Notes: generated by a model not told the origin, from the letters alone. A stretch of 64,000 bases of DNA from Deltaproteobacteria bacterium (GCA_002731275.1 PCBK01000146.1:19849-83848), one strand, 5' to 3'; positions 37,512 to 47,592 are shown, numbered from the stretch's first letter. Numbers and translations are program-made.

Positions 37512-39825
37512 GGACGTGGCGGGACCAGAATCGAGCTGCGTCGTCATGTCCTTCGAGCTTGTTGTAGGTTTCGAACAAGACGGCTTTGGCTTCTTCGACC
37601 TGCTCGGACTGGAGCAAACGGACGGCCGCGTTGAGGGATGTACGGAGTCGTTCGTGATCTTCTTTGCCACAGCGAGGGAATGGATCGGCAGGCGGACCAG
37701 GATAAATTGTGTACAAAGCTCGTGGGACATCGTGCCCTTCGTAGTCTTCAAGAGCACCCTCTGCGACCTCGCTTGGACCGATCACAACAGTCATCCAACG
37801 AGAAGGAAGCCTGACTTCAGGTGCGTGACAATAGAGACTCGGTTGGCCATTGCGCTCCTCAATCGCGAGCTTATCATACGGGACCGCATCAATCTCCATC
37901 ACACCGACAAGTCCAACATCAATCGTCAACTCAAGTTCGATGACCTGGACACCACCTTCGTCATGAAGTCGCTCACGAACACTCGGCTCAATCTCCTCCC
38001 ACATCTCGTCAAAATCACGCCACGCAGTAAACCGGCTACCAGCGACCTCTTCGCCAAAATGGTTGGTGTTGATGTGTTCGCGAGGCGTCAGATACAAACC
38101 GTCTCCGTAGCGATGTGGACGATCAAACATAATCTCAATGGACATTTCGTGGCTCTCCTGTTCATCGGGGAAAGTGGTCAACCCCAATAACATACGTTTC
38201 TCTTTGAGGTAAAGCGCTTTGGGTAGATGTTGTCGCAACCTGTTTAGCTCAAAGAGCCTCTCACGTGCAGCATAACGGTTGATCTCTTCGGACTGATCAA
38301 AAGATAGAATAGCTTCCCTTGCCTCTTGAGGCAACGAAGGATGTGCGACGATCTTTTGCAAGGCTTGCTGTGCAATCCCCGGCAAGGTCGAAACCTCCTT
38401 CAACAACATCGCGCAGGCAACAGGTGCTTGGACGAGACAGGCCTCATCACACAAAGAAAGCGCCGCGAGACCGCGACGTTCGGGATCAGAGATCTCGTGC
38501 ACACTCAACACGGACTCCTCTGGCTGACGCATCGACATCCAGGCCTCCGCGAGACGAGCAAAAGCGGCGTCACGTGGCTCTCGCAAGACGATACGAGCGG
38601 CCATTCGCTGTGCATCTTCGAGCTTGCCCTGTGTAAGGAATCCAACAAACGCCCCATCATACACCAAAGAAGCATCCGTCCCAACGGACTCAGCACGCTC
38701 CAAGACCAAGCGCATCCACCCCTCAGTCTCCTGAAGATGTGTGTCATAACGCTGCACAAGCCCTTCGATCAACATATGTGTGGCTTGTTCACGCGAAGCC
38801 CCCGGAGGTTGTCTCAAGAGCATCTCGAACAATTGATGAAAGTAGTTGGAGACCCATATGTCATTCTGTGATCGGACAAAGCTGCGCCCCAACACGCCAA
38901 TGACCGAAGGAATACAGTCGACCTTCCACCGTACATCCCCTCGCAGGTCACGCTCTTCAAAACTCCACCCCTTGAGTGCATCCAGCGCCTCCAAGAGACG
39001 CTCCCACGTATCTGTCACGACATCGTCGGGACGTCGACTGAGTTGGTGTTCGATAAAGGAGAGACGACGTGCCAGGCCCGCGCGAATGGATTCTTGGTCA
39101 CTCATCCCGATCAAGACACACAACAACGCCGCGTGCAAAACGAATGGAGCCTCGGCAAGTTCGGGCCGGACCTGCTCGACACCGAGGAATTGCTCACTCA
39201 AGACGATGGACGTCTCCAATCTGTTGGTGTCGTGCTGAAAACAACGAACAATATCGACGACTTCTTCGAAGAGACGCCCAACCCAGGCTTGATCTCCTTG
39301 AACGGCGAGAGCGCCAGCGATTTGACAACACAAACGCCCCTTCTCTTCGTCTGCACGGAGTTGACGTGTGTGTTGTACAAGTTCGCGAAAGAAGTCTTGA
39401 GACCAGGATTGAGGGCCAAATCCCACAGTTGAACGGGCGATCGCCGCGAGTGTATAGGCTTGATCAGCTTCGTAAGGGAGGGTGGACGCGCGCTCGATAA
39501 ATGAACGCATGAGGTCAAAGGACCAGGATGACGGCTTCATGAAGGAGTACAGCTCGGCGACTTTGCTCAAGAGATCTCTTTGGAAGCCAGATTGCTGAAT
39601 AGAATCGTACATCTCTAGCAATGAACGAAAGAACGCCTGTTGCCAATCAGCGACATCGCTGTGCAACAAGCCGAGCCTCAACCAGCCGGCTTTCTTCATT
39701 GAGACGCGGACCTCCCGAAGCCAGGGATGTGCAACACGTCGTTCGAGAAAGTAACCTTCAAGGGAGTCCAATCCCTCTATCGGATCGAACAAAAAGCCCT
39801 CTAAATGACTCCAAAGCCGCTCCAT
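37501..39825 (-). CDS. Large helical-repeat protein of unknown function
   Basis: 774 residues from ATG 39825 (GGAGG 8 nt upstream). The first two thirds are short amphipathic helices of the HEAT/TPR kind (AYTLAAIARSTVGFG, CCQIAGALAVQGDQAW, AARIVLREPRDAAFARLAEAWMSM). A beta-richer C-terminal part follows from about residue 560 (MSIEIMFDRPHRYGDGLYLTP, VQVIELELTIDVGLVG, MTVVIGPSEVAEG). There is no signal peptide or membrane helix, so it is probably cytoplasmic. I recognise no family. It lies 94 bp downstream of the radical SAM gene on the same strand, so the two might share a transcript. Confidence 0.8.
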   Translation of the reverse strand: MERLWSHLEGFLFDPIEGLDSLEGYFLERRVAHPWLREVRVSMKKAGWLRLGLLHSDVADWQQAFFRSLLEMYDSIQQSGFQRDLLSKVAELYSFMKPSSWSFDLMRSFIERASTLPYEADQAYTLAAIARSTVGFGPQSWSQDFFRELVQHTRQLRADEEKGRLCCQIAGALAVQGDQAWVGRLFEEVVDIVRCFQHDTNRLETSIVLSEQFLGVEQVRPELAEAPFVLHAALLCVLIGMSDQESIRAGLARRLSFIEHQLSRRPDDVVTDTWERLLEALDALKGWSFEERDLRGDVRWKVDCIPSVIGVLGRSFVRSQNDIWVSNYFHQLFEMLLRQPPGASREQATHMLIEGLVQRYDTHLQETEGWMRLVLERAESVGTDASLVYDGAFVGFLTQGKLEDAQRMAARIVLREPRDAAFARLAEAWMSMRQPEESVLSVHEISDPERRGLAALSLCDEACLVQAPVACAMLLKEVSTLPGIAQQALQKIVAHPSLPQEAREAILSFDQSEEINRYAARERLFELNRLRQHLPKALYLKEKRMLLGLTTFPDEQESHEMSIEIMFDRPHRYGDGLYLTPREHINTNHFGEEVAGSRFTAWRDFDEMWEEIEPSVRERLHDEGGVQVIELELTIDVGLVGVMEIDAVPYDKLAIEERNGQPSLYCHAPEVRLPSRWMTVVIGPSEVAEGALEDYEGHDVPRALYTIYPGPPADPFPRCGKEDHERLRTSLNAAVRLLQSEQVEEAKAVLFETYNKLEGHDDAARFWSRHVLIH

Positions 39826-39919
39826 ATTGGTGCCTCCAAATGCAAAAGATGGAGACTACAACATAGCGAATCCAAGTCAAATGATCAAAAAGAACTGTCA
39901 GCAGAAGAGAACCCTCCGC

Positions 39920-41137
39920 CTAATACCCCATCAAACCACAACATCTCGTACAGACAGGCATGATCCCTTCTTGACTGATGCTTTGGCGGAACTTCACGTA
40001 ACGCTCGGAGTTCCAAAGCTCTGTCAGCTTGGTATCTTTGATATTTCCGACGATGTAATCGTGATAATCGCGACATGGTGAGACGTCACCGTTACTGTCG
40101 ATTTCGGGACATTGGAAGATCGAGACACACTGATTAAACCCGAAGGTCGCGCTGTGGTCGGTGTAGTACTTGCGAAGATCGGCTTCATCGGTGAGGTTTG
40201 GCATGATGTAGACGGGGCAAGAGTTGAAGCCAGACGCCCTCTTCTGAAGGTCTTTGAGCTGTCCACTCAACTCAGCGTAGTCGAATTTACTCCAGTCACC
40301 CACCCAACCGTAGGGAAGTTTGGCACTTTCACCGAAGCGTCGTTCAAAGTCATCGCTGTGTTTGGTCGCGCTCTCAAAGTCGATCCACCAAGAGAGATAG
40401 AAGATCTGCAGATCAGTGTAGGGTTTCAGGCGCTCGTAGATGTTTGTCAGGTCGAAGAAGTTTTCGCGAGAGATTGTGGTCAAACTGACGAGCATCGGGA
40501 GCTTTTGCCCACGTCGCTTCTTCATCTCGGAGAGTGTCTCGAAGGCCTCGATGACTTCGGAGAAGCTGTCGTGGTTCTTGGATTGTCCGGGGCGCGCGGC
40601 GTTATGTGTTGCTTCACAAGAACCGTCGACGGAGATCTGCAACAAGAACATGGGGGCTTCACAAAATTCTTCGGCGAATTTGGCGACTCGCGTACCGTTT
40701 GTCGCGATGGAGGAAGGCATACCGAGCTTGGCGCCTTCGTGGATGACGTCCATCAAGCCGCGGTAAAGCATCGGCTCGCCACCCCAAAAGTACAGGATGG
40801 GCGTGTGCTTGTTGGCTTTCAAATCGTGAAGCATCTCGATATAGCGAGTGTATGGGACCTCTTGTTTGCGAAGCTCTTTGAGATCTCTGTCGCGAAGATA
40901 ACCGTTGTCTCCCCACTGTCCGCAAGTGTGACAACGAAGGTTGCACAAGTCAGTGATCCGAAAACCAATATGGCGGATTTTGTTGGCGATACCGTTCTTG
41001 TAGTTGGGGTACAACATGTTAAAGAACTGTTTCTCCATTTGGAAACCAATGGCAGTTCGTGCAAATGCGGTATGGGAAAGTACCTTGGTCGCATTTTTCA
41101 AAATACCACTGATAGGCACCTGACTTCGTTGGCTCAT
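39920..41137 (-). CDS. Radical SAM/SPASM-domain protein
   Basis: 405 residues from ATG 41137, chosen for GAGGAG 10 nt upstream; in-frame ATGs at 41146, 41155 and 41158 and longer starts are possible. The [4Fe-4S] motif CNLRCHTC (CX3CX2C, Cys about 65, 69, 72) is followed by LYFWGGEPML, ISVDGSCEATHNAARPG and a SPASM-type C-terminus (NGDVSPCRDYHDYIVGNI...CTRCCGL) for auxiliary clusters. Enzymes of this kind modify peptides or other substrates by S-adenosylmethionine-derived radicals. No obvious small precursor peptide or RRE domain gene was seen next to it, so its substrate is open. Confidence 0.92.
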   Translation of the reverse strand: MSQRSQVPISGILKNATKVLSHTAFARTAIGFQMEKQFFNMLYPNYKNGIANKIRHIGFRITDLCNLRCHTCGQWGDNGYLRDRDLKELRKQEVPYTRYIEMLHDLKANKHTPILYFWGGEPMLYRGLMDVIHEGAKLGMPSSIATNGTRVAKFAEEFCEAPMFLLQISVDGSCEATHNAARPGQSKNHDSFSEVIEAFETLSEMKKRRGQKLPMLVSLTTISRENFFDLTNIYERLKPYTDLQIFYLSWWIDFESATKHSDDFERRFGESAKLPYGWVGDWSKFDYAELSGQLKDLQKRASGFNSCPVYIMPNLTDEADLRKYYTDHSATFGFNQCVSIFQCPEIDSNGDVSPCRDYHDYIVGNIKDTKLTELWNSERYVKFRQSISQEGIMPVCTRCCGLMGY

Positions 41138-41439
41138 ATCGGTCATACTCCTCATCATGTGGCGCTGATCTGTGAACGCCACGAGATCATTGAATGGCTT
41201 TCTTTGGTTCGCCCAGCGTACCTGCGGATGGTTGTTGCGGATCACATCTGCGAATGAGCATGGGGGAGCACACAGGCTTCAAATCAAACGTATGCGCCGG
41301 AGAGTTTTCATACCAAGAAAAACCCGTTACAAACAGGCCCTCACCGCGCATAGCGAACGTAGCAAAAGCGATCTAGAGTGTCAAGAATCACCCTGTGCAC
41401 AACCACAAGCTCAACACGCGACTGTCCGCCCTCACAACA

Positions 41440-41468
41440 TTGTTCACACATTGGCGCTATGCTATAAG
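41440..41468 (+). promoter_or_regulatory. Possible promoter upstream of the flippase-like gene
   Basis: TTGTTC (41440-41445) and TATAAG (41463-41468) are separated by 17 nt, about 40 bp before the ATG at 41509. The -10 matches five of six positions, the -35 only three. A weak call. Confidence 0.35.
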
Positions 41469-41508
41469 CGAAACACACATCCACCACACGAAAGGAAAGA
41501 ATCCTCCC

Positions 41509-42825
41509 ATGGAGAACAAACAGCCGCTCAGTGCCAAATCGATCGTCGGTCAATTGTTGCCTTATGTGCTCACGATTGGGATTCTTGTGTGGGTCTTTAA
41601 CAACCTCACCACACAGATCTCCGACGAGGTCCACACCCTCCACACGACCCAATCCTCCAGGCTACAGAGAGACTTCGCACAAAGAGACAGCATCCTGCTC
41701 AAAGACAAGTCGAAGCGACTGTACTGTTCGATATACAACGTCAAGCTCCACAAAGCCTGCAAAGGACACGTCGACTTTCTCATCGTGCAAAAACAGGGGC
41801 AGGTGTTCATCCAAAGGACAAAGGGATCGAGGATACCGGCGGGGGCTTCTCTTCGTGTCAGCTACACCAAAAAGGTGACCATTGGGGAGATGTGGACGCT
41901 GATCAGCAAGGCGGACCTGACGTTGTTCATCCCTGTGATGTTGCTGCACTTGTTGATCTTCTTCTTTGCGGACATGTCTTCCTTTGGGCTCGCATATAAA
42001 TGGTTTAACGCGCCGGATATGACCTGGAAAGAGATCCTCGAAGCCCGAGCGGGCCCATACGTCGTCCAGATTGGTCTACCTCAGCTCGCAGAGTTGATGT
42101 TCCCGTTGTATATGTGGCGTGTCAAAAAGGTCCCCTTTGTTGAGACGATGAGCGCAAACACCTGGGCCAATGTCCTCGACTACACAGCCCTCCTCAGCGT
42201 GATCACGCCGGCGGTCATCTACAACGTCATGGTGGATCCCGTCATCCCCGTCATTGGCATGAAATGGCTGATCGGCGTAGGTGTGTGCTGGTTGCTCGTC
42301 TTAAGTGGGATCATCTATCTCGCGTCGCCGCTTGGAAAACAGCTCGCAAAGTACTACACTCCCCCACACCAGCGAGAGGAACAACAAACACAAGCGCCTC
42401 CCAAAGAAGAACAAAGTATCTTGCACTCCATCGGCAAGTTTCACGATGTCTTTCGGGCGTTTGCCTTTGCGACGTGGAGCCAGGGTTTTCGGGTATACGG
42501 AGCGAGGCTGCTGTTTGTGCTCTCAAGCCTGCTCTCCAACCTCGTGGCGCTGTGGGCGATGGGCGCCAACATCCCTCTCTCTCTCGCGATGATCGGCATC
42601 CCCATTATCACGGCGTCGATCTTCACGCCAGTCAGTGTTGGCGGATATGGCGGACCACAGCTCATCGCGTGGTTCTTGTTCGTCAAACTAGGGAATGCTG
42701 CGAAGGCCGACCAGATCGTGGCGTATTCATTGCTTTGGTCGACCTCCTTTATGATTGGGCGGGCGTTATTCGGAGGATTCTACATCAGAGGTTTTTGGCG
42801 TCGCACTTTTGGGGATAAGAGATAA
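41509..42825 (+). CDS. Lysylphosphatidylglycerol synthase/UPF0104-type membrane protein
   Basis: 438 residues from ATG 41509, with AAGGAA about 12 nt upstream. The first helix (LLPYVLTIGILVWVF) is followed by a soluble loop of about 100 residues, unusual for the family. About seven more transmembrane helices follow, with the flippase-domain signatures AGPYVVQIGLPQLAELMFPLY and ITASIFTPVSVGGYGGPQ. Family members flip or modify lipids, but there is no C-terminal aminoacyl-transferase domain, so a transport role is more likely than lipid lysylation. Its last 60 bases overlap the 3' end of the convergent RND gene. Confidence 0.82.
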   Translation: MENKQPLSAKSIVGQLLPYVLTIGILVWVFNNLTTQISDEVHTLHTTQSSRLQRDFAQRDSILLKDKSKRLYCSIYNVKLHKACKGHVDFLIVQKQGQVFIQRTKGSRIPAGASLRVSYTKKVTIGEMWTLISKADLTLFIPVMLLHLLIFFFADMSSFGLAYKWFNAPDMTWKEILEARAGPYVVQIGLPQLAELMFPLYMWRVKKVPFVETMSANTWANVLDYTALLSVITPAVIYNVMVDPVIPVIGMKWLIGVGVCWLLVLSGIIYLASPLGKQLAKYYTPPHQREEQQTQAPPKEEQSILHSIGKFHDVFRAFAFATWSQGFRVYGARLLFVLSSLLSNLVALWAMGANIPLSLAMIGIPIITASIFTPVSVGGYGGPQLIAWFLFVKLGNAAKADQIVAYSLLWSTSFMIGRALFGGFYIRGFWRRTFGDKR

Positions 42826-45225
42826 CCCACTGTCCCCACCTCCACGACCAAGCTCCATCATCGCAGGCTGGACGAGCAACGAGCTGATCAAACAAGCCAC
42901 CAAACCAACGACAGCGAGAATCCCAAGGGTCACGAGCCCGGAGTGCGCCCCTGTGATCATCCCCAAGAATCCCACGACAGACGTACAGGTCGCCATGATG
43001 ATAGGTCCTGCCATTCTCTTCCAGGCTGACAACACACCAGCTTCAGGCTCTTCGAGGTAACGGTGCATCAAATGCACACCGTTGTCGATACCGATCCCCA
43101 CGAGGACAGGGAAGATCACCATATTCACGAAGGAGATCCGCAGATCAAAGATGGCCATGATCACAAACATCCCAAGCATCCCAAAGAGCAACGGAAAGAA
43201 CGCCAGCGCCGTCGGCCAAAAGGAGCGAAAATCTCCCCAAAGCAGCAACAACACGATCAACAGAGAGAGCCCAATCGCCAGCAATCCATCCCAGATCACC
43301 GTGTTGAGCAGCAACGCGTAGACGATCGCTGATCCAGCAGGCACATAGGTCTTACCGTTCGCTTGGAGATCAGTGAGGTACGTCCTCAACTTCATCGCAT
43401 CGAGGCCATGACTCAGATTGCTTCGACTCATCACGTGGATCAAAAAATCACCGGCAGGCGTCATGAAGTTGCGCTGCAAAATCAACGGAAGATCTTTGGG
43501 ACCAAACGGCGCCACCGCGAGCATCTTCCTGAAAGCCTTGTAGCGCTCCTTGTCCTTTCCTTCCAACCAGGAGGCAGCGTCATTCTTTTTGAGAAGCCGC
43601 TTGATCTTTGCGAGCACACGCTGCTTTTCCTTTTGAAGACCTGGTACAAATGTGAAGATGGAGACGAATTGTGTAAGAGCCTGTGTATCTTTGACTTTCG
43701 CAGCGCGCTGACGAAGAGCTGCCAAAAGCCCCCGCGCTTCCTTCTCGTTTGAGACCGTGAAGACTGTAGGTGCGAGGCTTTGGTGAAAGAGTGTTTGAAA
43801 ACGCTTCATGCGCTTCATCTCAAAATCGTACCCTTTCGGGAGATAGCCGATGCGGAACCTGTCGTATTCGAATTTAACGTGTCCAGAGAGCGCAAAGAAA
43901 GACCCTAGCAATACAAGCCCCGCGAGGAACATAATCGGCTTGGAGAATGGAAACACACGCCCTCTCTCTTCAACACTCTCCTGCTTGGGTGGGATGATCT
44001 GCTCGGGCTTCCAGCGCTCTGCGAGACTGATCAACGCAGGGAGGACAGTCAACATCGCGAACAAACACAATAAAATACCGGAGCCAGCGATCAAACCAAA
44101 TTGACTGAATCCCTTAAAACTCGAAAGGCCAAGACATGAGAAGGCGATGGCTGTTGTCGCACAACCAATGAGAACGGCGGTTCCAGTCTCCTCTCCTGTG
44201 ACCTGAACGGCAGCATGGAGGTCGTGAGAGGCGGCACGTTCTTGTTGATATCGGCTGAGAATGTGGATCCCGTAGTCGATGCCCAGACCGAGTAAGATTG
44301 CGCTGATAAACCCAGTGATCATGTTGAGATAGCCGACGATCAAATAGGCGACTCCCATCGTCCAGGCGATGCCCATCCCGAGGGGGATCATCAACAAGAT
44401 CAAAGCGCGAAGGCTTCGGAAGTATATCCCCAGCAAAAACAATAATAAAAAGGCCGTCATCATCGAGGAACGCGAGATATCCGCTTCGATCCCGAGAAAC
44501 TCAAGGTGCGCCTCTGTAAATGTGCCGTGGTAGTCGATCTTCATCTTGGGGTGGAAGGAGGTCGGCTTGAGTCCTTCGACGACTTTGTGGATGGTTTTGA
44601 CATATTTTGCGCTGAAGATGGCGTCGTTGGCAAATCCATTGGGTCGAATCAACAGACCTTGATAGCGTCCTTGTTCGGCGCTGTAGGTTTCTTGGACATT
44701 GGGCTGTTGGGAGGCGTATTTTTTTTCGAGTTTGCCGAACGGCAAACCTGGATCACTGTCTTCCATGAGGGAGACGACGAGGGGATTATTCTTTCTATTT
44801 TCGTAGGCAATTTTCTTTTTGATACGCTTATGTACGTCCTTGAGGTCATCCAGGCTGACAAACATCAAGGCGCGCTTACGAAAGAAGTCCATTGGCGCCC
44901 GAAACATCGAGAAATCGACCTCAGGGACTTTGCGCAGCTTTTGTTGCAGTGCGCGGAGAAAGCGCGTATTCGCTTTGGGGTCGGGAGAGGTCGCTGTGAC
45001 CATCTCATACCCCAACCCTTTTGTATCTTTGAGCAGCTTTTTGACGGAGCGGACTTCGGGAAATTGGTTGGACAACAGATCAGTCAGGCTGCTGTTAATC
45101 CGTAACCCCAGGGCAAGCCATATCCCAACGATTGTCGCGATCAAACCGACGACACACACAAAGACGGGGCGTCGCGCAGAGAAAGAAGACAACCGACCAA
45201 GATAGCGCTTGATCAAATCAATCAT
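42766..45225 (-). CDS. RND/MMPL-family exporter
   Basis: 819 residues from ATG 45225 (GAGG 7 nt upstream). Two halves each have one helix, a periplasmic loop and about five helices. GLGIDYGIHILSRYQQER in the first half and GIGIDNGVHLMHRYLEE in the second are the paired MMPL/SSD motifs with the membrane Asp for proton coupling. Family members export lipids or hydrophobic compounds. The N-terminal loop (about 45-245) is basic. The nearby GT21-like gene (divergent, 291 bp) and flippase-like gene (convergent) suggest a lipid-related neighbourhood, but this is context only. Confidence 0.9.
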   Translation of the reverse strand: MIDLIKRYLGRLSSFSARRPVFVCVVGLIATIVGIWLALGLRINSSLTDLLSNQFPEVRSVKKLLKDTKGLGYEMVTATSPDPKANTRFLRALQQKLRKVPEVDFSMFRAPMDFFRKRALMFVSLDDLKDVHKRIKKKIAYENRKNNPLVVSLMEDSDPGLPFGKLEKKYASQQPNVQETYSAEQGRYQGLLIRPNGFANDAIFSAKYVKTIHKVVEGLKPTSFHPKMKIDYHGTFTEAHLEFLGIEADISRSSMMTAFLLLFLLGIYFRSLRALILLMIPLGMGIAWTMGVAYLIVGYLNMITGFISAILLGLGIDYGIHILSRYQQERAASHDLHAAVQVTGEETGTAVLIGCATTAIAFSCLGLSSFKGFSQFGLIAGSGILLCLFAMLTVLPALISLAERWKPEQIIPPKQESVEERGRVFPFSKPIMFLAGLVLLGSFFALSGHVKFEYDRFRIGYLPKGYDFEMKRMKRFQTLFHQSLAPTVFTVSNEKEARGLLAALRQRAAKVKDTQALTQFVSIFTFVPGLQKEKQRVLAKIKRLLKKNDAASWLEGKDKERYKAFRKMLAVAPFGPKDLPLILQRNFMTPAGDFLIHVMSRSNLSHGLDAMKLRTYLTDLQANGKTYVPAGSAIVYALLLNTVIWDGLLAIGLSLLIVLLLLWGDFRSFWPTALAFFPLLFGMLGMFVIMAIFDLRISFVNMVIFPVLVGIGIDNGVHLMHRYLEEPEAGVLSAWKRMAGPIIMATCTSVVGFLGMITGAHSGLVTLGILAVVGLVACLISSLLVQPAMMELGRGGGDSGLSLIPKSATPKTSDVESSE

Positions 45226-45516
45226 ATTTCGGCCTCATGACACATTCAAGTGCCTTCACATCAAAATACATCCCGTCATAGCGGGACACTTTCATACAAT
45301 TCAAACGTCCAACGGGATAAACGATCCCTTCTTGAAAGTCAATATTTTCAGGGGGATTTGCAAGTGCATGGATGTTCAGTCGGAGAACAACACGATAAGA
45401 TTGATGTTCTTGGACAGATGACGTATAAGGCCGTTGGAAGGAAAAAGTCCCTCGGACGACAAGAGGGAAGAACACCCCAAGCCCCCGAATAAGACGAAAG
45501 ACACGGAGAGAGCAAT

Positions 45517-46662
45517 ATGCAGTTGGCATTCTCGATCATCATTGTGGCATCATGCGTGTATGTATGCCTTGACTTGGTCGCGACCTACTTTTTGACCAGA
45601 CCCAAAGATATCCGTCACTTTGGCGAAGACGCTCCAGGCGTCTCCATCCTGAAACCAGCCAAGGGGGCCGACGATGATCTCTACGAGAATATCGCCTCAT
45701 TCTGCCAACTCACCTACCCCAATTACGAACTCATCGTGTGTATCGCTGATAAAGAAGATCCCGCGTGGGCAGTGACAGAGCGTGTCATCGAAGCCTATCC
45801 AGAGACGGACATTAGGTTGATCCAAACGGAACCATCGGAGAGTCTCAACCCAAAAGTGGCCAGCCTTGAGACGATGGCGCGACACATGAAACACGACTTG
45901 ATGCTGATCAGTGATTCCAATGTGCGCGTCACACCTGATTATCTCTCCGATATGGTGCAGGCTTATGAACCTGAAGAGGTCGGTATCGTCACCAACTTGA
46001 TCTGCGGGAGCGGTGAAGAGACTGTGGCTGCGGCCTTCGAAAATTTATTCTTGAATGGGATCGTCTTGGCGGGGTTTGTCTTCATGGGGTTTTATGTCCG
46101 CCAACCCCAGCCGATCGGCAAGTCGATGTTGTTTAGCTACAAGAAGTTTGTAGAGCTTGGAGGATTCGCGCCCTACTACAGGAAGATCGCCACAGAAGAC
46201 ATCTTTATGTACAGGCGCTTCGAAAAAGCCGGCTACAAAGCAGCATATGGCTCACTTCCCATCTTCAACCACAACAGACAGTGGCGCATGTCCCAACTGA
46301 TCGAACGCCACTTGCGTTGGGCACGAGTGAGGCTCAGAACGGTTCCAGGTCCTTATCTCATTGAGCCGATCGCCTCACCTCTGTTTGCGTCGTTGGTGTG
46401 GTTGGTCGCGAGCGCAGGTCACCCAAACGCGCTTGTGGGCTTTGGATGTGCCTACTTCGTCGAAGCTCTTCGCCATGCCCTTCACGCCAAGTGGCTGGGT
46501 CGTACGCTGCCATCGTTGCTGACGTTCTTGTTGTTGCCAGTGTTTGCAACAGGTCATGTGTTGTTAATCGCGATCGCGCCGTGGAAAAGCACGATATCCT
46601 GGCGAGGAAAAGAATACAACATTACATGGCAAACGGACCTCGTCGACGACACTGCCGAGTAA
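45517..46662 (+). CDS. GT21-type (ceramide glucosyltransferase-like) glycosyltransferase
   Basis: 381 residues from ATG 45517 (GGAG/GAGAG about 9 nt upstream). An N-terminal membrane helix precedes a GT-A domain with VSILKPAKGADDDLYENI, SDSNVRVTPDYL (Asp near residue 133), the ATEDIFMYRRF Asp and the RHLRWARVRL motif ((Q/R)xxRW, near 266), followed by two or three C-terminal helices. This order is that of ceramide glucosyltransferase and HpnI-like enzymes. It probably adds a sugar to a membrane lipid such as ceramide or a hopanoid on the cytoplasmic side. The acceptor is unknown. Confidence 0.85.
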   Translation: MQLAFSIIIVASCVYVCLDLVATYFLTRPKDIRHFGEDAPGVSILKPAKGADDDLYENIASFCQLTYPNYELIVCIADKEDPAWAVTERVIEAYPETDIRLIQTEPSESLNPKVASLETMARHMKHDLMLISDSNVRVTPDYLSDMVQAYEPEEVGIVTNLICGSGEETVAAAFENLFLNGIVLAGFVFMGFYVRQPQPIGKSMLFSYKKFVELGGFAPYYRKIATEDIFMYRRFEKAGYKAAYGSLPIFNHNRQWRMSQLIERHLRWARVRLRTVPGPYLIEPIASPLFASLVWLVASAGHPNALVGFGCAYFVEALRHALHAKWLGRTLPSLLTFLLLPVFATGHVLLIAIAPWKSTISWRGKEYNITWQTDLVDDTAE

Positions 46663-46690
46663 ATCACTTCGGAAAACCAGACACATCCAA

Positions 46691-47398
46691 TCAAATGTCT
46701 TCAATGTGATCAGCGAGGGCGAGCTGGATGGTTTGTTCGATATGACAATCCACAGAATCGACACACGGGATGGGGGTTTTTGCATGTTGAAGAAGGATCC
46801 CAAACTCCGTACATCCAAGAATCACCGCCTCCGCCCCTCTCGCCTCGAAAGCATGGATCACGTCGACGACTTTTTCGACATCACGCTGAAGAAACGTCCC
46901 GACACACATACGCTTGAAGATCAACTGCTGCAAATAACGGCGAGACTTTAATTCGGGGACAAAGACTTCAATCCCTGCGGCTTCGAGTTTTTCGTGATAA
47001 TACGTCCCCTCCATCGTCAAACGAGTCCCGAGCAATCCAACGCGCTCTACACCCATCTCATGGAGCCTATTCACGACAGTGTCGACGATATGTAGGAGAG
47101 GAATGGAGAGCCCGGCTTCGATCTGGGAGGCGACGCGATGGACTGTGTTGCAGGCGATGATCAGAAAGTCTGCGCCCGCCAACTCCAGCGTCTTCGCCTC
47201 TTGCGCCAAGTAATGCCAGACCTCATCCCATCGTTCTTCATGTTGTAATCGTTCGACTTTTTCGAAGTCGACGGTCACCATGACCGATCGCGCGTTGTGG
47301 AGTCCACCGAGCCGATCACGCACACCTTCGTTGAGTTGCCTGTAGTATTTGGATGAGGATTCCCAACTCATCCCGCCCAAGATTCCGATTTTCTTCAA
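46691..47398 (-). CDS. Aspartate/glutamate racemase family protein
   Basis: 235 residues. The start is a TTG at 47398 with GGAGG about 7 nt upstream, giving MKKIGILGGMSWESS. The two catalytic cysteines are in IIACNTVH and ILGCTEFG, the usual pair for PLP-independent racemases; the position after CNT is Val where many relatives have Ala. The family makes D-aspartate or D-glutamate, often for peptidoglycan or signalling. It converges with the glycosyltransferase gene, with 28 bp between the stops. The substrate is not decided by the sequence. Confidence 0.9.
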   Translation of the reverse strand: MKKIGILGGMSWESSSKYYRQLNEGVRDRLGGLHNARSVMVTVDFEKVERLQHEERWDEVWHYLAQEAKTLELAGADFLIIACNTVHRVASQIEAGLSIPLLHIVDTVVNRLHEMGVERVGLLGTRLTMEGTYYHEKLEAAGIEVFVPELKSRRYLQQLIFKRMCVGTFLQRDVEKVVDVIHAFEARGAEAVILGCTEFGILLQHAKTPIPCVDSVDCHIEQTIQLALADHIEDI

Positions 47399-47423
47399 GA
47401 TACGCCTCCGAGGAAAAAAACAC

Positions 47424-47452
47424 TTGACTTCTGTATAGTCTTTGCGTACAAA
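47424..47452 (+). promoter_or_regulatory. Possible promoter of the TSUP gene
   Basis: TTGACT (five of six) at 47424-47429 and TACAAA (four of six) at 47447-47452 with a 17-nt spacer. If used, the transcript would have a leader of about 345 nt that includes the large hairpin at 47593-47678. Confidence 0.35.
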
Positions 47453-47592
47453 GATGAAGCTTCGTGATTGTTGAGCAAAGTATACCCCAAGGGTTTTCGG
47501 AAGAAAAAGATTTCGACTTTTGAACGATGCAGCGTCGTTCGGGTAATCTAAGCCAACAATGGTTCACAAGGAAAGCTATTCTGGGTTTGCCA

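Noticed and set aside
40112..41257. Open frame of 381 codons on the plus strand
   Set aside because: It is fully antisense to the radical SAM gene, which has all its motifs.
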